Assembly (NCBI GenBank): GCA_034231615.1 | Contig: CM067322.1 | Span: forward strand, 53,734,802 to 53,798,801 | Reading direction: 5' to 3' | Origin: Meghimatium bilineatum | Taxonomy: Eukaryota > Mollusca > Gastropoda > Stylommatophora > Philomycidae | Length of the DNA: 64,000 bases | Shown: positions 1-12,400 of the stretch, one piece after another | How the letters are laid out: each line of letters opens with the position of its first letter | Numbering within the stretch: position 1 is the stretch's first letter | Position numbers and translations under genes: made by a program | The notes under the pieces: generated by a model | Seen by the model: only the letters and a program-made list of their open reading frames with translations | Databases searched by the model: none | Told to the model about the DNA's origin: nothing

Positions 1-472
1 GTTTTGCTTTCTATATAACATGGCGTCGCTTTGACGATCACGTCCGGTAGGTGGGAGGAGTGGGGAAATCCTAACCCTCAAGATTATGATTTGTTCATAT
101 TTTTTTAATGTCTTTATGTCTTTGAACCTGATTCTGAACAAAATAACACATTTGAAACTAGTCACACTTTGATTACTCCTCCAGAAATAAGGGTTCCCGC
201 TACAAGTCATAAACAGACTTCAACAACATTTTTAAAAATACCGCGCAACTGGTACTATATCTTATCTTTACAGCTTGTTTTCACGGCGTGTCCTTTGACC
301 TCAAAATATCCTCTGAAATCCTTTATGTTGAAATCGTGAAATTTAGAGCTTACAATCATTGACACAAACAAACGAATGGAATGTGTTGATGGTGTGACAT
401 GCTGAACGGAGCATAGTTTTTTTCTATACTTCATAACATTTCCATTTTAAAAGGACACTGGACATTTACGAC
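1..472 (+). other. 5' flank and probable 5' UTR of the calmodulin-like gene
   Basis: This stretch precedes the ATG at 473. A TATA-like string (ctatataac) lies near 11-19, too far upstream to be assigned as the core promoter without transcript data. No other ORF or repeat is clear here. The 5' UTR must end at 472 if the gene model is right, but the transcription start cannot be placed. Confidence 0.35.
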
Positions 473-475
473 ATG
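473..475 (+). CDS. calmodulin-like gene exon 1 (ATG only)
   Basis: The start codon is followed directly by a strong donor (ATG|gtaagt). Calmodulin genes typically have intron 1 immediately after the ATG. Position -3 is a purine (gacATG). Intron 1 is about 2.5 kb and carries a minisatellite and a LINE tail. Confidence 0.75.
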
Positions 476-3400
476 GTAAGTTACTGGCAGCTGGTTAAAT
501 TTGTGAATTAATTGTAATATGTGGATAAAATATTAGTACTTGTAAGAAATCTTGTCGTCGATAAATTATTAAAAGGCGAAAGTTTGACTAAAATCACGAT
601 GCGTGGCTAATTTTTAGCGAAATATGGGACACATATACCAAGTATCTTTATACAACAGCATATCAGTACAGCTACATCATTAGATGATACGTGTTTCGAT
701 AATATTTTATACATAACATTATATGAAGTAAGACTCTAGACATTATTTTATCTATAACATTTGCCCTTGTGGTATCGAGACCAGATATAGAAGCAACAAT
801 TTCGCCTTCATGCATGTCATAATGTGTGACTAAATAGCTATCCCACTCACAAGTGATCTCCACTGTGATGAAGCCTGCTGAAGACCCAAGCCTGGAATGA
901 TTAGGGGGTAGCGATCCTTTTACCTGCAGCTTAGCCTAATATTGCAAGAAAGTCGTGGCAAAGTTCCCATTTGACGAGGAAACTGACATGTTCGTCGCAT
1001 TGTATCATATAGCAACATTGTTCAAAAATGAATCTTTATCTTTCAAATACATGAATCTTAATCTTTCAAATACATGAATCTTAATCTTTCAAATACATGA
1101 ATCATAATCTTTCAAATAAATGAATCTTAATCTATCAAATACATGAATCTTAATCTTTCAAATACATGAAGCTTAATCATTCAAATACTTGAATCTTAAT
1201 CTATCAAATACATGAATTTTAATCTTTCAAATACATGAATCTTAATCTTACAAATACATTAATTTTAATCTTTCAAATACATTAATCTTAATCTTTCAAA
1301 TACATTAATTTTAATCTTTCAAATACATGAATCTTAATCTTTCAAATGCATGAATTTTAATCTTTCAAATAGATGAATCTTAATCTTTCAAATAAATGAA
1401 TCTTAATTTTTCAAATACATGAATCTTAATCTTTCAAATATATGAATCTTAATCTTGCAAATACATGAATCTTAATCTTTCAAATACATGAATCTTAAGC
1501 TTTCAAATTCATGAATCTTACTCTTTAAAATACTCCGGAAGTGCACTAATTTAAAAATAAATGAAAGAGAAACACTAGTTTGAAGCAGGAGAGTTAAACT
1601 CCGCGGCCTGGCATAGAGAACTAGAGTGACACGTTCCTACTTTCTCTTTGGTTTTGCAATGATATTAATAATAATAGTAATCATTGTCGTCATCATCATC
1701 AACACAGGGAACATACCGGACTGTAAGTCCATGTTTGTCGTCATCATCATCAACACCGGGAAAATACCGGACTGTAAGTTCATGTTTGTTGATAGGCGTC
1801 TCCGATTAAAGACTTCGTGATAAGCCCATCATTTCTAGGCTGTAGTTATTTCTAGGCAATATTGTGCTTCAGTAAGTTGACATTACTTTTTGAGCAATTC
1901 GGATGTACATTTGTCTGCGACTGTGATTGAACGTGGTACCTTGGTGATAGTCATCAACATCAAATGCCGTCTCCGCAACGAAGGTTGGCTGCAACGGATC
2001 TCCCACATCCCCTGTCTCATGTATTGGTGGTGCAATCTGCTAGACTGTAACCTGTCCATTGTGTGATGTTACTCTTCCACTTGTATCTCTGCTTATCTCT
2101 TGCTCGCTTCCCTTTGACTTTACCCTCAAGTAAGGTCTTCAATAAGGTGTAATGTCTTTTAATGCGTCCAAAATATTTTATTTGCCTGATCTTTATTTCT
2201 CTTAGTAATTCTTTCTTCATATTAAGTGTTTTTAGCACTTCTTTATTTGTTTTCTTCTATTTCCATAATTTTCTCCCTATTCTTCTATATACCAACATCT
2301 CAAAGGCATCAATTCTGTCTTCTAATTGTTTATTTAGTGTCCATGTTTCTGAGCCATACATTAATATAGAATAGATGTAGCATTTTATCTGTTCTATATC
2401 AATGTATGGCTCAGAAACATGGTCGTGGTAGACGTGCTAAACCTGAACGTCACAGAGCAGTTCTTGTTTACATGTTCTTTATTCGGAGGTCCCAAGCAAT
2501 TATCCCTTACAACTACAACTCTGAACGACAATATCGATACGTAGTTGCCACTCTGTTTAGAGAAATAGATATAAATAAATAAGAGTACACTGAAGTCAAT
2601 TCTATGTGTATTTTAAACCAATTGAAACAAAAATTGCAATACTTTTGTTTACTGGTATGTAGTAACGAATTCGGTAAATCTCACGTTGTCTCAGTCTAAC
2701 TAATTGAAATACTGGTTACAATGTTTGCATTTTGATAAGCAACCCCATGTCGCAGTTTGACTCTTTTATCATTGCTAGTATAGCAAAATAGTACATTTTT
2801 GTTTCTTTCACTGGGTTAAGGAAAACAGAAAAAAACTGACACTGAGAAAATAGTTTTAAAGAGTTGAACAGCTAGCAAGGTTGAACTAATTCTCAATGCT
2901 CAATGACATGATTAGATAATATTACTGTGTAAATATAAAAATGTGGAAATCTTACCTGAAACTGATATTGCATTTAAGATAAAAATAATCTCTGTACATT
3001 GTCTTGCAGGAATCCAGGTACACAAAAGAGCAACTCGCAGGTAGGTTATAAATAGAAACAGGGGGAAAAAAACTCATTGATTTGATAAATGGTTTCAGCT
3101 CTGTCAACGATTGTTTGTGTGAGTAATAGTAAATACATGAATGATCAAGCAATTTAAGATTATAACTCTGCCGAAGACGGATGTGCTGGGCCATTAGCGC
3201 AAATAAAACGGCAACACAACGCATTTCTATTCTCTGGACTACATTCAACTGGAAATCTTGTAGGATCATTGTCCTGTTACAAGAGAAATCCAGTCGGAGT
3301 CTGAGAATGAACGTTGAAGAAGAAGATTAGAACGCTACATTTCTACTAGTTTTATCCGTTTATTGACTTCATTTATTTTATGTAAACTGTCATTAAGGAG

Positions 3401-6400
3401 AACAGAATATAAGTATAAAACTAGTTGCCAATGTTATACTTTTAAATATACATTCACTTCAATATTGTCCGGCAACTTTTCATTCACTTCACGTAGATGG
3501 AAACATGAAAACATTTTTAGAGAACTGAATGAATTATGGAGGAAGAGGTTCTTACTCTTATATTAATCTTAGAACTGACGTTATACTGTTCAGATTTCCA
3601 GACATTTTGAAAGTTGATTAATACCCAAGGCGGCTCCAAGTATATAAATAGTGATCAACAGGAAGCAAGAGAATAATAAAAAAGAAACGAATCAAAGCCT
3701 AAATAATTCTGCGAACAGATATATACTGTCGAAGATCGTGTTGGTTAACACATTATTTATCCTAAAGTAGGAATTAGTTCAGTGATGTTTTTCTATATAA
3801 AGTGCAAATATTACTCGTATAGGTCTACATCATCATTCTCTGAAACTTCAGTTTATCATTTTCTCAAAGCCTTATCTATAACATTCTCTGCAATATCAGT
3901 TTATCATTTAATAATGGAAATATTATTTTATTTAGGGTTAGTTATGTAAGATACAACTATCATAACCTTAACCCAAACAATTTAATAAACTAATATTTAA
4001 TTTATTAAATGATGAACATGAAATGTACAAACATAGACAAGGGAAATAGCTCGAATATGTGGTGGCCTCTGCTTGTACTGTACCTCATCTTTTATCAGAG
4101 TCGTACACATGTATGGTTCTGATTCAAATTTAAGCAGAGGTTGAAATTAGTCACACTACAGACGGACTGACTTGACAATTCAGACTCAGAAAATGGTGAC
4201 CGGAATACATTTTGAAAACGTAAGGGCAGTCGGATTGATGTAAATATCATTTATAGCTCGCATTTGATGAACATACGGGGATATTACTCTGTTTCTCTTA
4301 AGCCTAAATTCCGCAGAAAATAAACATTGTGTCATGTGACATATTCTATCCAGAATGTAGTCTTCCTTATGAATCTCCTGAAACTCCCGCGGTTTTTGGC
4401 AAGTTGTTCCGATTGTTGAGCGACATGCGCATGCATTCCTGAATATCTCTTGTCCAACGACGTCCTGGTCGGCCTCTGCCTCTAGTGCCTTCTATCGTCC
4501 CCTCCAACAATACTCTTTCCATGTCATCATGTCTCTTCACATGGCCGAAAAATTCTTAATTTCCTTCTTATGTTTTAAAAATTAATCTTAGGTCAATGAA
4601 GCATGTGCTGTGTTTCCATAGGATTTTACACATCCGCGAGTGCTTAGACCATGAACAAAGATTTTCAATCATTGAAAATGTTTTCAGCCTCATTACATTT
4701 GATTGACTTTTTGTCACCTTCTGTTGTTTTCTCTATGTTTCCATAATCTTTCCCTGCACTGTTTCTTCGATCTCTGCATGTACCATGCTAGTAATCGTTT
4801 AACTATATCTTTTAATATACGTACAATTTTATGTTATGTGTAATTTTACCAGGGATAGAAATACAATTTTTGATTATCTTTTGTTTCTTCCAGTGAAATA
4901 AAACTAAATATATTGCAATAATCAGTGAAAATGTGCACTAATACATCTTTTTACTGGTCAACAGAGTATCGAGAGTTGTTTGACGCCCTCGATAGGAACA
5001 GAGATGGTGTAATCACTAGCGGTGAGCTAGGTGATGCTATAAGGGCACTGGGCCAAAATCCAACTGCTACAGAGCTCAAGACAATGATTGACAAAGCTGA
5101 TTTAGATGGTATTACATTATTTGAGTTGTTCATGCTTCTTTCTAGTGATCACGGCTATGTCTTTTGTTCTTTCAAGTTTATAAATATTGTTGATGGCAGG
5201 CTATGTCTATTGTCTAACTCAGGGAGGGTAATATGTTGTTGTGTTATCAAACCTTGTGTTTTGATGCCATGTGGATGATGCCGAATACGCAGATTGCATG
5301 TTTAACAAAAATCTTTGTTAAAGCAGAGGGGCAACCATTTGTGCGTCAGATGGCAAAATCTAACATACTTCGTGTGGCCAATAAACTGTTCTTTTTAATA
5401 GTTCCAAAGTAGGTAGTTGCAAATATTGCTAACCACCTTAAACGTTATCTATATTTGAAGGATTGCTGCGTGAACGTATGTGGCTATGTCGATATGACGC
5501 AAGGCATCGATAAGAAGGTCAAGCAAGTTTGGCTACAAACTATTAATACAGCAAATAGTACTCTCGTAATTCTAATATACTAGTGATATGTTGCAGATTT
5601 TTGCATTGTACATTTTGCAGTATATATGTGTGAGGTTTTTGGGATGTTGTAATATGCTTCTACCTGTTCCCATTCATCCGGATTGTTACTTCTTCATTGA
5701 CTTTCTTAATATTTTTTTTTGATTCATTCATTCATTGGTACCATGCCTTCCTGGCTAGGCTATCATGTCTCTCCACAGTCCTCTGTTTGTTATACATTTA
5801 AATATAGTTTCTGATGTTTCTACATCATGCCAGACTTCCAAGCCATCCAACATTTTCTCACGCTGTCTTCCTCTATCTCTCTTACCCTCGATCTTTCCAG
5901 TTGTTACCATGTTTTCCAGCCCACCTCTTCTATTGACATGACCCAGAAACTGTGATTGTCGTCTTCTAATAGTTAATAAGTTCTCTATTTGAGTTGATCA
6001 GTTGTAGAATTATAGCATTAATCTTTTTAGTTGTCCATGATATTTTTAATATTCTTCTATAAAACTACATCTCTGTGGCCTCCAGAAGTATAAGGGATAT
6101 TTTTTAAGGACCTATTTTTTTGATAGGTGATGAAAACGTGTTCGTTTCAGTTGGTATTTTATCATGCATAGTTGATGTCTCAGGCGTCTAAATGTTTAAG
6201 TTATTGTGATTTTCTCATCCCTGCTGCCTGTTATATTTTGTAACCAGGCTTTTGCTTCCATTGCTGTTATTGGTGTACCCCTTAGTCCTGTACTAACTAG
6301 GAGACCTGCATTCCGAATATTATCCAGCTTCTGGAGAGTGGCATAGGATGCTGTTGCATATGTACTCAATTTATATTCCAGAGTCGGATGAATATGACTA

Positions 6401-9400
6401 AAGTACACTTGTTTTATGGTTTTTAATGTCTTCTCCCCAATCTGTGCCAGATATTTTTATGATTATTTGTAGTCTGCGTGTAACGTTTTTTCCTGACTTT
6501 TCTATATGGGATCCCCATGTACGTCTCTTGTCAAATTTTAGTCTTGGTTGTTTCTTTTGGGAGTGGAGTATTGCCTAGTGTCAGAGTATAATTTTTACGG
6601 TTATGTGGAGAAGGAGAAGAGTAGGGAAATGTTCTTGCTTAGTTTTATTTGAACACCATAGGTTTATGCCCACTCTTCAAATTTGTTTATTGCGTCATGC
6701 GTTCTCACTTTTGCGACTCCTATGTATTCTAATTGTGTCCAGGTAGCCAGATCATCTTCATGGAGAGCGCTGTGTATGTGTTGGGTGAATAGCTATGACA
6801 AATCATCTATAAAATTATGAAGACTTTACTGCATTATTCAATTCATTCATTCATTTTCCTTTTGCGCTGAAGTTAACGCATAGGGCAGAGGTCGGATCTC
6901 TCTAATTCTGTCTGTTCAAAGCTATTCTGTGCAGTTTCTGAATATTATGAATATTGGTTGTTTTACTTTCTCTAAGTATTGTTCTTCTGTTACACAAATC
7001 GGTCTGGACTTTATGATGTTAGTTGATTAATCCAACGATCGACGGAGTGACCCAGACTTGATTAGAGAAACACCCTCCATCAACGGGCATCACTATCGGA
7101 AGTCATTATTCAATTACTCTTGTAATAATAAACTTTGACTGTCCTGTAAAATTAACATTTATTACAATGGTTCTCAATATATGCCACATGCGTATTGTGG
7201 GGACCACAAAGATGTGAATGGGGGCGACGAAGAAAAAAGTTTTAAAATTGGAGGAGGGGAAGCATATGTCCGTCGATAGTTGCCAAAGGAAGGTAACTAC
7301 ATGAGCAATAAACAACATGAATGAAAGAAATAACGCTTTAAAAGACTTGGTGATTTGTAAAGAAAGCCAAATTCCTTCCTAGTTGTGGTCACAGTGGTGC
7401 CATAAAAAATAATTTTCCAAAACTGGTTTACATGTTAAAAACAATTGAGAATTATTGATTTACCAGATCTTATTTATTTTTAAGGAAGTGGAAATAAATT
7501 TACCAACTGCATATCGAAGAGACAGAGGGCGATCATAACCAGACACATGTATATTATTGCAAATGTTCAAAGTCGCAAGAAAAATATTGAAAATGAATGG
7601 ATCAGGTTCTTCGGCCTTTCCTTTTTTCGACTTCAGCATTTGTTATCAACTCCTACACATGACATGATATATTAATGAGAACGGAATTCGCGGTATGATA
7701 GTTTACAGTGTAGAGGCGATTTTTGCGCTTTTCCGCCGTCATATCCAACCGCAACATCGTTTCTTTGAACCCTCTATTAGATGAGACTATTAACCCCACT
7801 CAAAGTTTCCATTATCGTCCTCTACAGCATACATTGATAAAATACGTGACCACTGACCCAGAAGACTACCCAAAATTGTTTGGCCCATGCGGAGATATCT
7901 GCTCTAACTATACCTCAGAGATAATAGCAATTGAGAAAGCTCTGAATCGAATTATTATGGACTTTGAGAACGGAAATACTCTATCTGAAGACATAATCAT
8001 CTTCTCCGACTCAAAACCAGCATTCCAAGCCTTGGAGACCAAAATAAAATACCCCCTGGTTGCAATATCAACAGACAAATTAACCAGCTGTCCACATCAT
8101 ATGGTGCAGAAGTCACCCTCCAATGGATACCTGGCCATACCGGAGTCCTTGGAAACGAAATGGCTGATAAATTAGCTAAGAGATGTGCTGCCGCCCCTCC
8201 CCCAATTTCCCCCAAAAATCTCCCTACAAACATGCAAATGAATCCTAAAAAACAACTACAGACAAGAATGGTTGCAACAGTGGTCGAGCTCAAAGACTGG
8301 ATGTTCACTATATGAACACCAACACAAACCCAACCCAATGGATCATCTGAAACAACTCGAGCTAGCAAACCAGTCTCACATTCCAACTAAGAACAGGCCA
8401 CGTCCCCGTTAATAAAAACCTGAACAGAATAAACCCATTACACGAACCAAATTGTAGACACTGCAACGCACAAGAAGAGACTGTTGAATACCTACTACTG
8501 CAGTGCCCAAAACTAACAGACATCCGACAAGAACTACAACCACCACTTTCAGCTATACACAACACACTTTACACAACTGCACCACAACTGAGGAAAACCT
8601 GTGCATTCGTCAGAAGGGCTATGGGCTGTCAAAAGCTTCCTGCTCACAGCGAAAGGGATTGAATCATCGTCTTCATCATCATACTGTTCATTCTCACGCC
8701 TTCGCGGATCTCGCTCGCATTAGGACAATGGTTCTATTATATTTCCAGCAGGATATAGTCAAGAGAACGGAAATACATTGTGTAGACGTGTTATTTGCGT
8801 CAATAGCCCAACACATCACTCTTCGGCAGGATGATAACTTTAAATATAAAATAACTTGACTGCATTTGAAATGTTAATATTCATAACAAAATCATCGGTA
8901 TAGAAAATATCTAACCAATGTATGGGCCCTAGCAACTCTATTAAATTTATATTCTAATTCTGTACAGGAAACGGGAATGTAGATTTCCAGGAATTTTTAG
9001 TATTGATGTCTCGTCAAAAAAAATACACCAGCAAAGAAGAAGAGTTAAGGGATGTGTTTAGGTATGTTGCTTTATATCACTTCATTAATATAAACATTGA
9101 ATATGACATCGGGGTTGTCTATAAAACAATAAGGAGGGAAGGGGGTGTAGTTTCTGCGTACTTTGTCTGCTAATAGCTAAACGTCTTTTACCAAAATTTA
9201 GAAGGAAGGTAGGAAAGAGGGGGGGACACATTTTCTAGACGGTTGTTGAGAAGTAGGTAGTTATAAAAACGTGAAGAAAAAAAATGGTGAGATCTAATTT
9301 ATGGACAACCCCTAATATGACAATAGCATTATTATAATTATTGTTCTGTGTAGTACACAAATATAATTTTATATAACTATATTTCTGTTCACTGTGTCTT

Positions 9401-12400
9401 GAAATATAATTTTATATAACTATCTGTTCACTGTGTCTTGAAATATAATTGTATATAACTATATTTCTGTTCACTGTGTCTTGAAATATAATTTTATATA
9501 ACTGTATTTCTGTTCACTGTGTCTTGAAATATAATTTTATATAACTGTATTTCTGTTCACTGTGTCTTGAAATATAATTTTATATAACTGCATTTCTGTG
9601 TTCACTGTGTCTTGAAATATAATTTTATATAACTATATTTCTGTGTTCACTGTGTCTTGAAATATAATTTTATATAACTGTATCTCTGTGTTCACTGTGT
9701 CTTGAAATATAATTTTATATAACTGTATTTCTGTGTTCACTGTGTCTTGAAATATAATTTTATATAACTGTAATTCTGTTTACTGTGTCTTGAAATATAA
9801 TTTTATATAACTATCTGTTCACTGTGTCTTGAAATATAATTTTATATAACTGTAATTCTGTTCACTGTGTCTTGAAATATTACGTTTATTTAACTAACTT
9901 GTGTAGTTTTATGATTTCCTGATACGTAATGCAGCGAGTATGTTATCAATCAATCAAGTACCAAGCCAAGTGGTGTAGGCGATCATGTTTCTCTACAACT
10001 TTCTACCACTTGTGTTGTTTATAAGTTCAGTTGGTGACTTCATTTATGCCATAGTGACAACTCATCCAGAAGTATCTCTCTTTGTCTCTTCTCCCCTTGA
10101 TCTTTCCGGAGGTTACTAAATGTTCAATTTGACTTTTCTCATCACATGTCCTAAAAATCGCGATTGTCTGTTTCTAAGTTTGGCGATAATGTGTCGTTCT
10201 ACCCCAGCATCTCCGAGAACCTCTACATTAGCGTAATTGGCTGTCCATGCAAATTTCAGCATTCTTCTTAAAAACATTATCTCAGTTTCCTCAAGAATAT
10301 CTTGGGCACTTTTGTTTATTGTCCATGCTTCGCTCCCATAAAGAAGGATTGGCTCAATATAACATCCTATAACTCATGTATGCATTGATATTACTCCCTC
10401 GCATAGAATATTTCTCATTTTTAAAAATGTTGATTTGATCTGTGCTACCATGTTCTCAGTGTCATTGGAGCACCTGCCATCTGATGTTAAAATCGTGTCT
10501 AGGTACTTGACTTTATCCGCTTGATTGAATTTCGCATCATTGATAGCAATACTGCATTTTGGCTGTGTGAATTTCTTTGAAACAGTCATTACTTCTGTTT
10601 TTTTCCTTGTTTAGAATAAGATATTTGTTTTCACTTTCTTATACTATCGTGTCTAACAGGGCTTGAAGTTCTTGTTCGCTCCTTTCTATAAGAACTGTAT
10701 CGTCTACATATCTTAGATTATTCAGATTGTACATTTCAACTGCTATTCCTGGCATGCTTTAAATGTTTTGCATAATATCCTCTGTATACAGGGAGGAAAG
10801 ATCTGGCGACATTACACATCCTTGTCTGACGCCCATTTCTTTGTTTTGGAATTCTCATATATTACTGTCAACCCTGATCGTAGCTTTTTGTTTTCAATAC
10901 ATATTTCTTACTATCTTTAGATCTTTCCCATCAATATTAAGTTTTTATAACATTTTTAGCATTTCTAAATGCTTCACCTTGTCAATGCTCCACTATAATC
11001 TATGAAGCACACATACAAAATATATACACGTACATGTATATTATAGGCTGTGAAAATAGACAGCCTTTTGCTTATATCAGTCCCCACGGACTGTACATGC
11101 TGGATTTTAAATATATATATATATATATATATATGTAATTGAATATTAAGCATTAATGGCTACATATATTAGACTAAAGATGTATCATCATAATCAAGTG
11201 CCGTCTCCACAGCGAAGGTTGCCTGCAACATACCTTCAATATTCCCTGTCTCTTGTTTTGGTGGTACACTCTACTAGACATGTCGATCTTGCGATGTTGC
11301 TCTCCCACTTGTATCTCTGCCAACCTCTTGCTCGCTTCCCTTCGACTTTACCATCTAGTAATATCTTCAACAAGATACAATGTCTTTTAATGTTCAAAAT
11401 ATTTTATTTGCCTGATCTTTATTTACTTTAATAATTATTTCTTCATATTAAGTATTCCTAGATCCTCTTTGTTTGTTTTTATCTGTTTCCGTGATGTTCT
11501 ATTATTCTGTGTATCCACATCTCAAAGGCATGAATTCTTTCTTCTAATTGTTTGTTTATTGTCCATGTTTCTGAGCAATACATTAAAATTGGCAAGATGT
11601 AGCATTTTTATAATTTTCATGTTTAGCTTGTTTGTAATTTGTTTAGATGTTAATATTTTCCTCGTGTCATTGAAAGTACTTTTATCCATTCATATTATCA
11701 TTTTAACTTATTTTTCATATCTGTTATCATTTGTGATTATCTGTCCCAGGTATTAATAATGTTCTACTTGTTGTAGTTTCTCTCCATGTATGTTTATGTT
11801 TGGCACCTGTTTTTTCTGTGGCGTTGCAGATTATCATGATTTTTGTTTTTTAAATGTTTATATATTCTTTACTTGATTTATCGACTTATCTATTAGGCTT
11901 TATAGTTCATGTTCAAATTATGTTGTATGGGAATGTACAACAATGTTTTTCGATAGCGATGTATATGTGAGTGTAAACATTAATAAAATATAGAAAAAAT
12001 ATACATCAAAAGACTAATTTTCTGAATCTCAGTTTTCTAATACTTTGGTATTGCTGAAATATTGTTGCACATTCTCAGGATGATAGACAGTGACGGGAAC
12101 GGTTTTATCACTGCTGAAGAACTACGTCAGATGATGGTCAACTTAGGCGAAAGAGTGACAATGGAAGAAGTTCATGAAATGATACGAGAATTGGACATGG
12201 ACGGAAATGGGCTAATAGACATGGAAGGTATGATAATGCGTATAAATAGTATGTGAATAGTGCATCAGAATTTAAAAAAAAATTGATCTGAAAATATTTG
12301 GTTCGTAGTAAGTGAAATAATAACTAGACATTGATGTGAAAATATTTAGTTCGTAGTAAGTGAAATAATAACTAGACATTGGTGTGAAAATATTTAGTTC

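Noticed and set aside
1027-1537. Possible CRISPR-like array (regular 23-bp repeats)
   Set aside because: The units are directly adjacent with no unique spacers, in an intron of an animal gene.
4951-5133. Minus-strand ORF over calmodulin exon 3
   Set aside because: Shadow of the EF-hand exon.
4925-5278. Single 117-aa EF-hand protein starting at 4931 and reading through 5109
   Set aside because: Residues before EYREL and after ADLDG have no calmodulin similarity, and splice sites sit exactly at both limits.
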